Source of the DNA: Chordicoccus furentiruminis
Lineage (GTDB): Bacteria > Bacillota > Clostridia > Lachnospirales > Lachnospiraceae
Length of the DNA stretch: 64,000 nt
Direction of reading: 5' to 3'
NCBI RefSeq assembly: GCF_019355395.1
Contig: NZ_CP048829.1
Coordinates: forward strand, 2,583,001-2,647,000
How positions within the stretch are numbered: position 1 is the stretch's first letter; the number at the start of each line of letters is the position of its first letter. This document shows positions 52,226-60,965 of the stretch, in pieces. Under the pieces are notes generated by a model. That model ran no database searches, had not been told where the DNA came from, and saw nothing but the letters and a program-made list of their open reading frames with translations. Position numbers and translations under genes: made by a program.

Positions 52226-53428
52226 ATGATCAATAAGAGATGGACCAAGGCTATGGCTTTTGCCTGCAGCACGGTGATGGCGCTGACGGCTGGTATTGCC
52301 CCCGCAGTATTCGCCGATGAAACAGAAGCAGCGGGTGATGAAGACCACGTGATCAAGGTCGGCGCCGTCTGCGCCATGACCGGAGGCTCGGCAGTCTACG
52401 GGACCGGCGCCCAGAACGCTATCGATATGGCGGTGGACGAGATCAACAGTTCCAATTCCGAATATAAGATCGAGATCGTCAACGGCGGGAAAGTAGCAGA
52501 TGACGCCAAGGACGCCAAACAGGCGGTCAATGCCTACAACCTTCTGAAATCGGAGGCCCCGGAGGCTATAGTAGGATCCTTCTTCTCTGCAGTCACTATT
52601 CCCATGGCCCAGCTGGCGGCCAAGGACAATATGCTTCTGCTTGCTACCGGAGCTACCAATGTCACGGTGACCCAGTACGGACCTACCATATTCCGGAACT
52701 GCTTCATCGATCCCTTCCAGGGCAAGATGGCGGCTCAGTTCGCTCAGGAGCAGGGCTACAAGACGGCGGCTGTGATCTACGCCAAGGATGACGACTATTC
52801 CAACGGCCTGAAGGACGCTTTCATCGAGAGCGCCAAGGATGACGGCATCGACGTCGTCTACACAGGTGAGTGCACGACCACTGACACGGACTTCACCGCA
52901 CAGGCTACCGAGGTCGTCGCGGCAGAACCGGACTTCGTCTTCTATCCGTGCTTCCTTGATACCGTACCGCTTCTGATCCAGCAGGTCCGCGACGCAGGAT
53001 TTGAAGGAGCGATCATGGGAGGCGACGGCTGGGACGGCGCTGATACATCAGGCCTTGAAGATTACTTCACCAACTGCTACTTCACCAACCATTATTCTTC
53101 AGAGGACTCTGCACCTGCCGTTCAGGACTTCGTGACCAAGTACACGGATCTGTACGGCGCCGATACCCTGAACGCCTGCGCAGCTCTTTACTACGACGCT
53201 ATGTACATGCTGGTGCAGGCTGCCGAAGACGGCGGCGGGTCTGATACCGCTTCCCTTGTCAAGGGCATGACCGGAATGCACTTCTCAGGAGTCGGCGGAA
53301 ACATCTATCTGGACGAGAATGGTGATGCGATCAAACCGGTCGTAGTCAACACCTACGAAGACGGCAAGATCAAGTGGCTCGAGACCATCCAGCCGGAGGG
53401 CGGAGAAGCCGGGACCGAGGCCGAGTAA
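52226..53428 (+). CDS. livJ: Branched-chain amino-acid ABC transporter, substrate-binding protein
   Basis: 400 aa, start ATG 52226 with GAGAGGAGGATTCTAT upstream. A Peripla_BP_6 protein (IKVGAVCAMTGGSAVYGTGA, VGSFFSAVTIPMAQLAA). The signal peptide ends AGIAPAVFADETEA without a lipobox cysteine, like the other binding protein here. The C-terminus is short and acidic. It delivers leucine, isoleucine, valine or a related ligand to LivHM. Two stem-loops follow before livH. Confidence 0.92.
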   Translation: MINKRWTKAMAFACSTVMALTAGIAPAVFADETEAAGDEDHVIKVGAVCAMTGGSAVYGTGAQNAIDMAVDEINSSNSEYKIEIVNGGKVADDAKDAKQAVNAYNLLKSEAPEAIVGSFFSAVTIPMAQLAAKDNMLLLATGATNVTVTQYGPTIFRNCFIDPFQGKMAAQFAQEQGYKTAAVIYAKDDDYSNGLKDAFIESAKDDGIDVVYTGECTTTDTDFTAQATEVVAAEPDFVFYPCFLDTVPLLIQQVRDAGFEGAIMGGDGWDGADTSGLEDYFTNCYFTNHYSSEDSAPAVQDFVTKYTDLYGADTLNACAALYYDAMYMLVQAAEDGGGSDTASLVKGMTGMHFSGVGGNIYLDENGDAIKPVVVNTYEDGKIKWLETIQPEGGEAGTEAE

Positions 53429-53437
53429 CCGGAAGAG

Positions 53438-53474
53438 CCGGACGCAGGAAGACAATCTGCCAGGCAGCGTCCGG
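53438..53474 (+). promoter_or_regulatory. Stem-loop after livJ
   Basis: Perfect 8-bp stem CCGGACGC / GCGTCCGG just after the livJ stop, with no T-run. It probably protects the 3' end of the livJ message. Confidence 0.45.
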
Positions 53475-53538
53475 TGCATCTCAGGATACAGGTATCTGAA
53501 GACGCTGAAAAGTAATCCGTATAAAAAAGCATAATCAT

Positions 53539-53584
53539 TGTCTCTCTGCCGGATGCCAAAGTCTGCCAGAGAGACATCGTTTTT
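53539..53584 (+). terminator. Partial terminator between livJ and livH
   Basis: Perfect 10-bp stem TGTCTCTCTG / CAGAGAGACA with an 18-base loop, then TCG and five T. It sits 27 bp before livH and would give more binding protein than permease. Confidence 0.7.
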
Positions 53585-53610
53585 CTGACTCACTGAAACG
53601 GAGGCTGCAT

Positions 53611-54498
53611 ATGTCCATTTTTCTGCAGGCACTGGTAAATGGGCTGAACCAGGGTGCCATCTACGCCTTGATCGCCCTGGGCTACACTATGGTCTACGGC
53701 ATCCTGCGCATGATCAATTTTGCCCACGGTGATTTCATCATGGTAGGAGCTTATACGATCTTCTATACAGCCCCCATAATGGTAAGCTACGGCATGCCTG
53801 CCTGGATGGCGGTCCTGCTGGCGGTCGTCGTATGCGCCATCGTCGGAGTCCTGGTAGAACGCATAGCCTACAAACCAGTCAGAAACAGCGGATCGATCTC
53901 AGCTCTGATCACTGCCCTTGCCATGAGCCTTTTCCTTGAAAACCTTGCCATGGTCCTCTTCGGGCCGAACCCGAAGACCGTTCTGAAGATCTTCAGACTT
54001 CCCATGATCACGATCCTGGGAGCCAAGATCCAGGTCAAGTATCTGCTTACGCTGGGGATCGGGATAGCCATCATGGTCCTGATGAATGTCTTCGTACATG
54101 TGACCAGGATCGGCAAAGCCATGAGAGCAGTCCCTCAGGATAAAGAAGCAGCGACCATAGTCGGAATAGACGTAGACAGGATCATCACACTCACATTTGC
54201 AATAGGATGCGCGCTGGCGGCGGTGGCAGCTCTCATGTATGTCTCTACCTATCCCAGGTGCACGACCGATATGGGGTCCATGATGGGAATCAAGGCCTTC
54301 ATTGCGGCAGTTCTGGGAGGAATCGGAATCATACCGGGAGCCATGCTGGGCGGCCTGATCGTTGGTCTGATCGAGATCTTCGTCAAGATCTACATAGCTC
54401 CGGGCTGGTATGAGGCGATCACTTACAGTATTCTGATCGTTGTCCTTCTGATCAAGCCTTCCGGCATTCTGGGCAAGAATACCGGAGTCAAAGTATGA
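53611..54498 (+). CDS. livH: Branched-chain amino-acid ABC transporter permease LivH
   Basis: 295 aa, start ATG 53611 with ACGGAGGCTGCAT upstream. About eight hydrophobic segments. Family blocks are QGAIYALIALGYTMVYGILR, INFAHGDFIMVGAY and AFIAAVLGGIGIIPGAMLGG. It forms the membrane channel with LivM. A ribosome site for livM overlaps its stop. Confidence 0.94.
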   Translation: MSIFLQALVNGLNQGAIYALIALGYTMVYGILRMINFAHGDFIMVGAYTIFYTAPIMVSYGMPAWMAVLLAVVVCAIVGVLVERIAYKPVRNSGSISALITALAMSLFLENLAMVLFGPNPKTVLKIFRLPMITILGAKIQVKYLLTLGIGIAIMVLMNVFVHVTRIGKAMRAVPQDKEAATIVGIDVDRIITLTFAIGCALAAVAALMYVSTYPRCTTDMGSMMGIKAFIAAVLGGIGIIPGAMLGGLIVGLIEIFVKIYIAPGWYEAITYSILIVVLLIKPSGILGKNTGVKV

Positions 54499-54511
54499 GG
54501 AGGTGAGAAGA

Positions 54512-55555
54512 ATGCCGAAAAGTGTAAAGATCAGTTCACTCATCAATCTGGCCGGGGTGTTTGCTCTTTATTTTCTCTTTATGCTGGTCTTTGAATCAGG
54601 AATATTCGGGGCGAAGACGGATTATTTCAAGGGAATCGCCACAACAGCATGCTACACGATCATCATGGTCACGTCTCTGAATCTTCTGGTCGGGATCATG
54701 GGAGAGTTTTCCCTGGGACATGCCGGTTTTATGTCTGTCGGCGCCTATGCGTCGGCAGTCTTCACAGGCACGATCGCCCAGAGCGGCATCCCTGACTTTC
54801 CCAAGTTTCTTCTTGCTCTTGTCATAGGCGGTCTTGCGGCGGCGCTCACAGGCTTTCTTGTCGGAGTCCCGGCTCTGAAGCTGAGAGGCGATTATCTCTG
54901 TATCGTCACAGTCGCATTTGCCGAGATCATCAGAGTCGCCTTCACCAATTTCAAGATCACCGGAGGCGGCCGCACCATGTCAGGCATAGCCAAGCTTTCC
55001 GACTTTTACTGGGTCTACTGGGTCACGGTCGTCTGCGTGACGCTTATGTTCCTGCTGATCCGTTCCCGCTTCGGACGGACGGTCCGGGCAATCCGCGAGG
55101 ACTATATAGCGGCAGAAGCGTCGGGCGTAAATGTGACTTTCTACAAGGTAGCGACTTTCACCATATCCGCTTTCTTTGCCGGGATCGCCGGCGCCATCTA
55201 CGCCCACTATATGACCGCCATGATCCCTACTTCCTTCAACTTTGCCTATTCGGCGGAGTTTCTGACAGAGGTCATCATAGGCGGGGCCGGTTCCATGACA
55301 GGGTCCATCATCGGGGCGGCATTCCTGTCAGCTTTGCCTGAGGCTATGCGCACATTTGCGAGGTACCGCATGCTGGCTTACTCAGTCGTCCTGGTCCTGG
55401 TCATGATCTTCAGGCCGGGAGGAATCTTCGGGACCTGGGAGTTCTCCCTGACAAGGCTGCTTAAGAAGATCTTCCGCATCAAGACAGGTGAAGCCGGAAG
55501 GCCTGTGAAGACACCTGACGCAGACGATCATTCAGGGAAGGGGGCGTCAGCATGA
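54512..55555 (+). CDS. livM: Branched-chain amino-acid ABC transporter permease LivM
   Basis: 347 aa. ATG 54512 is preferred, with AGGAGGTGA eight bases before it; a GTG at 54503 falls inside that site. It has about nine hydrophobic segments, MGEFSLGHAGFMSVGAYASA and the ATPase-contact region AEASGVNVTFYKVATF. It has a hydrophilic tail of about 25 residues. The TGA overlaps the livG start (ATGA). Confidence 0.94.
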   Translation: MPKSVKISSLINLAGVFALYFLFMLVFESGIFGAKTDYFKGIATTACYTIIMVTSLNLLVGIMGEFSLGHAGFMSVGAYASAVFTGTIAQSGIPDFPKFLLALVIGGLAAALTGFLVGVPALKLRGDYLCIVTVAFAEIIRVAFTNFKITGGGRTMSGIAKLSDFYWVYWVTVVCVTLMFLLIRSRFGRTVRAIREDYIAAEASGVNVTFYKVATFTISAFFAGIAGAIYAHYMTAMIPTSFNFAYSAEFLTEVIIGGAGSMTGSIIGAAFLSALPEAMRTFARYRMLAYSVVLVLVMIFRPGGIFGTWEFSLTRLLKKIFRIKTGEAGRPVKTPDADDHSGKGASA

Positions 55556-56445
55556 CGGATATGAAGCAGACAAAGGATATCCCGACCCTGAGGGCGGTGC
55601 ATCTGGGCATCAATTTCGGCGGTCTCAAGGCCGTGGACGATTTCAACATGGAGATCGGGCGGTCCGAACTGGTCGGACTGATAGGCCCGAACGGGGCCGG
55701 GAAGACCACGGTCTTCAATCTTCTTACCGGAGTCTACAAGCCCACAGAAGGAGCCTTCTACCTGAACGGGAAGAAGATGAACGGTAAGAAGACATACCAG
55801 GTAGTCGATGAAGGAATCGCAAGAACATTTCAGAACATACGTCTTTTCAAAAAGATGACGGTCCTGGAGAATGTAAAAGTGGCCATGAACAAGGACATGC
55901 AGTACTCTCCGCTTGCGTCTGTATTCCGGACGAGGAGCTACTGGAAGGAGGAGCAGGACACGGATGAGAAGGCCATGGAGCTTCTGGAGCTGGTCGGGCT
56001 CTCCGGCAAGGCTGACTATATTGCCATGAACCTGCCCTACGGCCAGCAGAGAAAGCTGGAGATCGCAAGGGCGCTGGGTACGAATATGAAACTTCTGCTG
56101 CTGGACGAGCCTGCCGCCGGCATGAACCCGGTCGAGACGGATGAGCTTCTGGATATCATCAACAGGATCCGGACCCAGTTTGGAATCTCTGTTCTTCTGA
56201 TCGAGCATGATATGTCCCTGGTCATGAGAGTGTGCGAGAGGATCCAGGTCATAGACTACGGGGTCACGATCGCCGAAGGGACGCCGGAGGAGATCGCCCA
56301 CAATCCCAGGGTCATAGAGGCTTATCTGGGCAAGCAGGCTGAGAAGGACGTTCTTTCCATGAAAGACGCCTCGGGGCACGTAATAGGCGGCGCCGGACGG
56401 CAGACGGAAGAAACGGAAGATGAGGCGGAAACTTCACAAGGCTGA
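55552..56445 (+). CDS. livG: Branched-chain amino-acid ABC transporter ATPase LivG
   Basis: 297 aa. Walker A LIGPNGAGKTTVFNLLTG, the signature variant NLPYGQQRKLEIARALG and Walker B LLLLDEPAAGMNP. A C-terminal extension of about 35 acidic residues lies beyond the usual length. The start is an ATGA overlap with livM. It works with LivF to power import. Confidence 0.95.
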   Translation: MTDMKQTKDIPTLRAVHLGINFGGLKAVDDFNMEIGRSELVGLIGPNGAGKTTVFNLLTGVYKPTEGAFYLNGKKMNGKKTYQVVDEGIARTFQNIRLFKKMTVLENVKVAMNKDMQYSPLASVFRTRSYWKEEQDTDEKAMELLELVGLSGKADYIAMNLPYGQQRKLEIARALGTNMKLLLLDEPAAGMNPVETDELLDIINRIRTQFGISVLLIEHDMSLVMRVCERIQVIDYGVTIAEGTPEEIAHNPRVIEAYLGKQAEKDVLSMKDASGHVIGGAGRQTEETEDEAETSQG

Positions 56446-56461
56446 GGCGGGAGGCGTAATT

Positions 56462-57166
56462 ATGCTGGAAGTAAAAGATCTGGTCGTAAATTACGGCGCC
56501 GTCGAGGCGCTGAAGGGAATCAGTTTTAACATAGACAAGGGGGAGATCGTCACCCTGATCGGGGCAAACGGAGCGGGGAAGACGACGACCATGCATACGA
56601 TCTCCGGGCTTGTGAAGGCAAAAAGCGGGTCCATCACCTATGACGGGACCGACCTTCTGAAAACGAGACCTTCCAGACTGGTCACCCTGGGAATAGCCCA
56701 TGTACCGGAAGGGCGCCATGTATTTCCCGACATGACGGTCGATGAAAACCTGGATATGGGAGCATACAGCTGCAAGGACAAGAAAAAGGCGGAAGAGATC
56801 CGGGAAGATGTCTTTGAAAAGTTCCCCAGACTGAAGGAAAGAAGAAGGCAGCTTGCGGGAACTTTATCCGGAGGCGAGCAGCAGATGCTGGCAGTCGGCA
56901 GAGCTCTTATGGGGCAGCCGTCCATCATCCTGATGGACGAACCCTCCATGGGGCTTTCGCCCCTTCTGGTGGAAGAAGTGTTCTCGATCATCGAGGAGAT
57001 CCACAAGGCCGGGATCACGGTCATGCTGAATGAGCAGAACGCCAGGATGGCCCTTGCCATAGCCGACAGGGCTTATGTGCTGGAGACCGGAAAGATCACG
57101 ATCAGCGGAAAAGCCAGGGACCTTCTGCAGGATGAGCGTATCCGCAGGGCATATCTGGGGCAGTGA
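56462..57166 (+). CDS. livF: Branched-chain amino-acid ABC transporter ATPase LivF
   Basis: 234 aa, start ATG 56462 with GCGGGAGGCGTAATT upstream. Walker A LIGANGAGKTTTMHTISG, signature LSGGEQQMLAVGRAL and Walker B IILMDEPSMGLSP. It completes the LivJHMGF system and follows livG by 16 bp. Confidence 0.95.
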   Translation: MLEVKDLVVNYGAVEALKGISFNIDKGEIVTLIGANGAGKTTTMHTISGLVKAKSGSITYDGTDLLKTRPSRLVTLGIAHVPEGRHVFPDMTVDENLDMGAYSCKDKKKAEEIREDVFEKFPRLKERRRQLAGTLSGGEQQMLAVGRALMGQPSIILMDEPSMGLSPLLVEEVFSIIEEIHKAGITVMLNEQNARMALAIADRAYVLETGKITISGKARDLLQDERIRRAYLGQ

Positions 57167-57290
57167 CGGCGCTGACTGGCACCGGCGGGCACCGGCGGAG
57201 ACTGCAGGCAGGATTGCGAGGCAGGCGCCTTCTCACCACTGCCGGGGGCAGCCGCCTGGGATAACAGACTTCTGGAGGGATGGAGAAAAT

Positions 57291-57932
57291 ATGGAAGAGA
57301 AACACGTAGCGATCTGTATCACAAGAACCTGCGGGGCAGGCGGAACTGAGATTGGGAAGATGATCGCGGACCAGTTCGGGATCAGTCTTTATGACCGCAG
57401 GCTTCTGCAGCTGGCTTCTGATGATTCGGGAATCAATGAAAAGCTCTTCGCGGCGGCGGATACCGATACCAGGAAGACTTTGCTTTACCGGGTCTCGAAG
57501 GCTGTCTACACCGGACAGGTGATCCCTCCCGAGAGCGGGAACTTCACCTCGGACAAGAATCTGTTCGAGTACCAGGCAAAGGTCCTCCACGGCCTGATCG
57601 AGAGGGAGAGCTTTGTCGTGCTGGGCAGGGCAGCAGACTATGTGCTTGCCGACACCGGGAGAGCGGCCGCGATCTATATCACTGCCGGTCCGGAGGCATG
57701 CCTTGCCAGAGAGAAAGAAAGACTTCAGTCCGGAACGTTCGAGGCCAGCAGAAGGATCCATGATCTCAACCGCTACAGGAGTGACTATTACCGCTATCAC
57801 ACCGGCAGACGCTGGAGGGATGCGAGCAATTACGATCTCTGCCTGAGAACGGACAAGCTGGGATACCAGGGGGCAGTGGACCTGATCCGCGACTATATAA
57901 AGATCCGCTTCGGGGTCACCTTCGGAGCATGA
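57291..57932 (+). CDS. Cytidylate-kinase-like family protein (copy 2)
   Basis: 213 aa, start ATG 57291 with GGAGGGATGGAGAAAAT upstream, 124 bp after livF. The opening CITRTCGAGGTEIGKMIADQ and VVLGRAADYVLADTG match the same family as the protein at 44673-45278. The copies differ through most of their length, so they are old paralogues. It again follows an amino-acid ABC transporter. Substrate and role are unknown. Confidence 0.85.
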   Translation: MEEKHVAICITRTCGAGGTEIGKMIADQFGISLYDRRLLQLASDDSGINEKLFAAADTDTRKTLLYRVSKAVYTGQVIPPESGNFTSDKNLFEYQAKVLHGLIERESFVVLGRAADYVLADTGRAAAIYITAGPEACLAREKERLQSGTFEASRRIHDLNRYRSDYYRYHTGRRWRDASNYDLCLRTDKLGYQGAVDLIRDYIKIRFGVTFGA

Positions 57933-58093
57933 GACGCGGCCGGACCATCTGTTGCTTCCGGCAGGGAGAGGAAGGCAGAGCTATAAGAGCCGGAAACAGT
58001 GAGTTCATATGAAAAACAGTGAAGTGAGCTGAAGGCCCCGGGAAATATGCCCGCCGGTGCTGGAATGAGGCGGAAAAATGTTGTTCCGGGGTC

Positions 58094-58126
58094 TTGAAAT
58101 ATACTGAATATATGATAATATATTCA
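58094..58126 (+). promoter_or_regulatory. Promoter and operator of the metal-resistance operon
   Basis: A perfect inverted repeat TGAATATAT-GATA-ATATATTCA (58105-58126) has the form of an ArsR/SmtB operator. TTGAAA (58094-58099) and TAATAT (58116-58121) give a promoter whose -10 lies inside the operator. The bound repressor would therefore block transcription until metal binds. Confidence 0.8.
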
Positions 58127-58205
58127 TATGAGCAAAAGCTCATGATAGCGCAGGCGCCTGTATATGAACAGAAGTGGAAGAAAACAAAGAAGAAAGGAGA
58201 GGTAT

Positions 58206-58541
58206 ATGTCCCGGGTGATGTATGACGAGACGGCGATCAGCCACCTGATACTGGATGTCTCGGAGGATGAGCTGTGCGATCTGGCGGAGCTTTTCAAGGT
58301 CTTCGGGGACTCGACCAGGATAAAGATCCTCTATGACCTGATCCGGGGAGAGAAGAATGTCACGGAGATCTGCGACGATCTGGATATGAACCAGTCCGCC
58401 ATCTCCCATCAGCTGAAGATCCTCAGGACGTCCAAGCTGATCGGATCCAGACGGGATGGAAAGGCCATGATCTATTTTCTGGCCGACGATCATGTAAAGA
58501 CCATCATTGCGATGGGCAAGGAACATATTGAGGAAGACTGA
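58206..58541 (+). CDS. ArsR/SmtB-type metal-sensing repressor
   Basis: 111 aa, start ATG 58206 with GAAAGGAGAGGTAT upstream. The winged helix includes LFKVFGDSTRIKILYDLI and NQSAISHQLKILRTSKLI. The C-terminal helix DDHVKTIIAMGKEHIEED has the alpha-5 ligand spacing (Asp-x-His, then His eleven residues later, Glu three after). The cadmium-type CVC motif in the recognition region is absent (EICDD). This suggests a zinc or cobalt sensor. It represses its own operon through the palindrome upstream. Confidence 0.92.
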   Translation: MSRVMYDETAISHLILDVSEDELCDLAELFKVFGDSTRIKILYDLIRGEKNVTEICDDLDMNQSAISHQLKILRTSKLIGSRRDGKAMIYFLADDHVKTIIAMGKEHIEED

Positions 58542-58590
58542 AGGGTGATCTGACCCTAACATCAATTTAATGAAATTGGGAGGAATAGCT

Positions 58591-58806
58591 ATGAAGAAGA
58601 AGTTCAAGTGCGAGATCGACTGTGCAAACTGTGCCGCCAAGGTGGAGGAAGCGGTCCGCAGGATCGATGGCGTCAGGGATGCCAAGGTCAATTTCATGAC
58701 GCAGAAGTTTACGCTGGATGCGGATGATGACCGTTTCGAAGGGATTCTGGACGAGGCCATCAGAACAGGAAGGAAGATCGAGCCGGAATTCAGCGTGGAG
58801 AGGTAA
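58591..58806 (+). CDS. Heavy-metal-associated (HMA) domain protein
   Basis: 71 aa, start ATG 58591 with GGGAGGAATAGCT upstream. A single ferredoxin-like HMA domain with the metal-binding CxxC in EIDCANCAAKVEEA. Such free-standing domains carry metal to the partner P-type ATPase, which follows 15 bp later and itself lacks an N-terminal HMA domain. It therefore looks like a split-off domain of that ATPase. Confidence 0.92.
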   Translation: MKKKFKCEIDCANCAAKVEEAVRRIDGVRDAKVNFMTQKFTLDADDDRFEGILDEAIRTGRKIEPEFSVER

Positions 58807-58821
58807 AGCAGGGGGATCATC

Positions 58822-60726
58822 ATGACAGGAAAGCAGAAGAAAGAACTGAGAAAGATCCTGGCGGCAGGATGCATATTCATCGTGTTAATGGTGCTGGAGC
58901 ATACAGGGATCTGCCCGGCTGTGTTTGAGAATCGGTGGATCAGCCTCTGTCTCTATATGGTCCCATACCTGCTGTGCGGCTTTCCGGTCATCCGGAAGGG
59001 GATCCTTGGCATCGTCCATCGCCAGATGTTCGATGAATCCTTCCTCATGCTGGTTGCGACTGCCGGCGCCATAGTGACGGGAGAGAATTCCGAGGCAGCC
59101 GCCGTCATGCTCTTTTATCAGGTCGGCGAGTGGTTCCAGAGTTATGCCGTGGGAAAGTCCAGACAGTCCATATCGGACCTTATGGACATAGCGCCGGAGT
59201 ATGCCAATCTGGAGCATGAGGACGGCACAGTCGAGACGGTCGATCCGGACGATGTTGAGGCAGGCGATATCCTTGTTATTAAACCGGGTGAAAGGATCCC
59301 GGTGGACGGAACCGTCCTGACCGGGGAGAGTCTGGTCGATACGGCAGCTTTGACCGGGGAATCTGTTCCACGGAGCATGAAGGCCGGGGACCAGATCATC
59401 TCCGGCTGCATCAATGGGGAAGGCCTTCTCCGTATCCGGGCGTCCAAGGCATTCGAGGATTCTACCGTCTCCAGAATCCTTGAACTCGTGGAGAATGCTT
59501 CCGAGAAGAAGTCAAGGACGGAGACTTTTATTACCCGCTTCGCCCGTGTCTATACTCCGGCAGTCGTCTTTGCCGCCCTGGCCCTTGCCATCATCGGCGG
59601 AGCCGCATCCGGAAGCTGGATGACCTGGATCTACAGGGCGTGTACCTTCCTCGTCATATCCTGTCCGTGCGCCATGGTCATCTCCGTTCCGCTTGCTTTT
59701 TTCGGGGGAATCGGAGCAGCCGGCAAGAATGGAGTCCTCGTAAAGGGATCCAACTATCTTGAGCAGCTTGCCATGCTTGATACAGTCGTCTCCGACAAGA
59801 CAGGGACATTGACACGAGGAAACTTCAAGGTCACATCCGTGCTGCCGGCAGAGGGCGTGACGAAAGAAGAGCTTCTGAAAAAAGCAGCCATGGCCGAGGG
59901 AATGTCGACTCATCCCATCGCGGTCTCCATCCGCAGGGAGCTTGAGTCGGAGATCCCGGGTCTTACACTTAATGTATATGATGTTACGGATACTGACGTG
60001 ATCACGGGCCAGGGTCTTTCCGCAGTCGTTTCCGGCAGAAAGATCTACGTGGGCAATGCCCGCCTGATGGAAAGGCTGGGTATAACCGGTCTGCCGGACC
60101 CTGATCCTGCCGCAACGGTCTGTTATGTGGCGGAGGAGAATAAATTTCTTGGCACCATACTGATCCGCGATGAGGCCAAGCCGGAAGCGGAGAAGGCTGT
60201 CGCGGGCATGAAGGCGGAGGGCGTCCGCAGGTTCGTCATGCTTACAGGGGACAGAAAAGCAGTGGCGGATGCGGTCGGAGCCGAGATCGGAGCTGACCTT
60301 GTCTATTCAGAGCTTCTGCCTCAGGATAAGGTGGCAAGGGTCGAGGAACTACTGTCAGGCCTTGATACAAAGAAGCAGAAGCTTGCCTTTGTCGGCGACG
60401 GCATCAACGACGCTCCGGTCCTCACCAGGTCCGACGTCGGCATAGCCATGGGTTCCATGGGCTCGGACGCTGCCATAGAGGCGGCGGACGTCGTCATTAT
60501 GGATGACGACCTGACCCGGATTCCCGCTGTGGTCCGGATCGCGGGAAAGACTGTAGCCATCGCTCGCCAGAATGTTGTCTTCGCTCTCTTCGTCAAGATC
60601 CTGGTCCTTATTCTCGGTGCGCTGGGCTTTGCCAATATGTGGGCGGCCGTCTTTGCAGACGTCGGCGTCGCGGTCCTGTGCATCCTCAACTCCATGCGCC
60701 TTCTGACCATCCGGAAGACCATCTGA
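58822..60726 (+). CDS. P1B-type heavy-metal-translocating ATPase (ZntA/CadA-like)
   Basis: 634 aa. The start is ATG 58822 with AGCAGGGGGATCATC upstream. The ion site CPC is in SCPCAMVISVPLAF (about residue 281), the phosphorylated Asp in VSDKTGTLTRG (about 325), LTGD, and the hinge GDGINDAPVL. The length and missing N-terminal HMA domain fit the class that exports zinc, cadmium or lead; the HMA domain is encoded separately just before. It pumps metal out across the membrane. The sensor upstream points to zinc-type metals. Confidence 0.94.
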   Translation: MTGKQKKELRKILAAGCIFIVLMVLEHTGICPAVFENRWISLCLYMVPYLLCGFPVIRKGILGIVHRQMFDESFLMLVATAGAIVTGENSEAAAVMLFYQVGEWFQSYAVGKSRQSISDLMDIAPEYANLEHEDGTVETVDPDDVEAGDILVIKPGERIPVDGTVLTGESLVDTAALTGESVPRSMKAGDQIISGCINGEGLLRIRASKAFEDSTVSRILELVENASEKKSRTETFITRFARVYTPAVVFAALALAIIGGAASGSWMTWIYRACTFLVISCPCAMVISVPLAFFGGIGAAGKNGVLVKGSNYLEQLAMLDTVVSDKTGTLTRGNFKVTSVLPAEGVTKEELLKKAAMAEGMSTHPIAVSIRRELESEIPGLTLNVYDVTDTDVITGQGLSAVVSGRKIYVGNARLMERLGITGLPDPDPAATVCYVAEENKFLGTILIRDEAKPEAEKAVAGMKAEGVRRFVMLTGDRKAVADAVGAEIGADLVYSELLPQDKVARVEELLSGLDTKKQKLAFVGDGINDAPVLTRSDVGIAMGSMGSDAAIEAADVVIMDDDLTRIPAVVRIAGKTVAIARQNVVFALFVKILVLILGALGFANMWAAVFADVGVAVLCILNSMRLLTIRKTI

Positions 60727-60817
60727 AAGCATCAGACTTCGTTTACCTCCGTCACATATCGGCCTGAGATGAATCCGCGCCTGGAGTTTTTGAAAAAAGT
60801 TTACACTTTGGCAAGTA

Positions 60818-60845
60818 TTGCAATCCTGCAGAAATGTGCTATAGT
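60818..60845 (+). promoter_or_regulatory. Promoter of the TetR gene
   Basis: TTGCAA, a 16-bp spacer and TATAGT. The -35 overlaps an inverted repeat TTGGCAAGTATTGCAA (60809-60824) that could be an autoregulatory TetR operator. Confidence 0.5.
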
Positions 60846-60965
60846 CATAGGAAAACAGACGAAAGATTGCCTTGATTTCGCTCTATGACGCTAAGCTTCA
60901 CTTATATATTTCATGATATGGAAAATAAATAAGGCGGATTCGGGGGATCAACAGAAGGGACTTCT

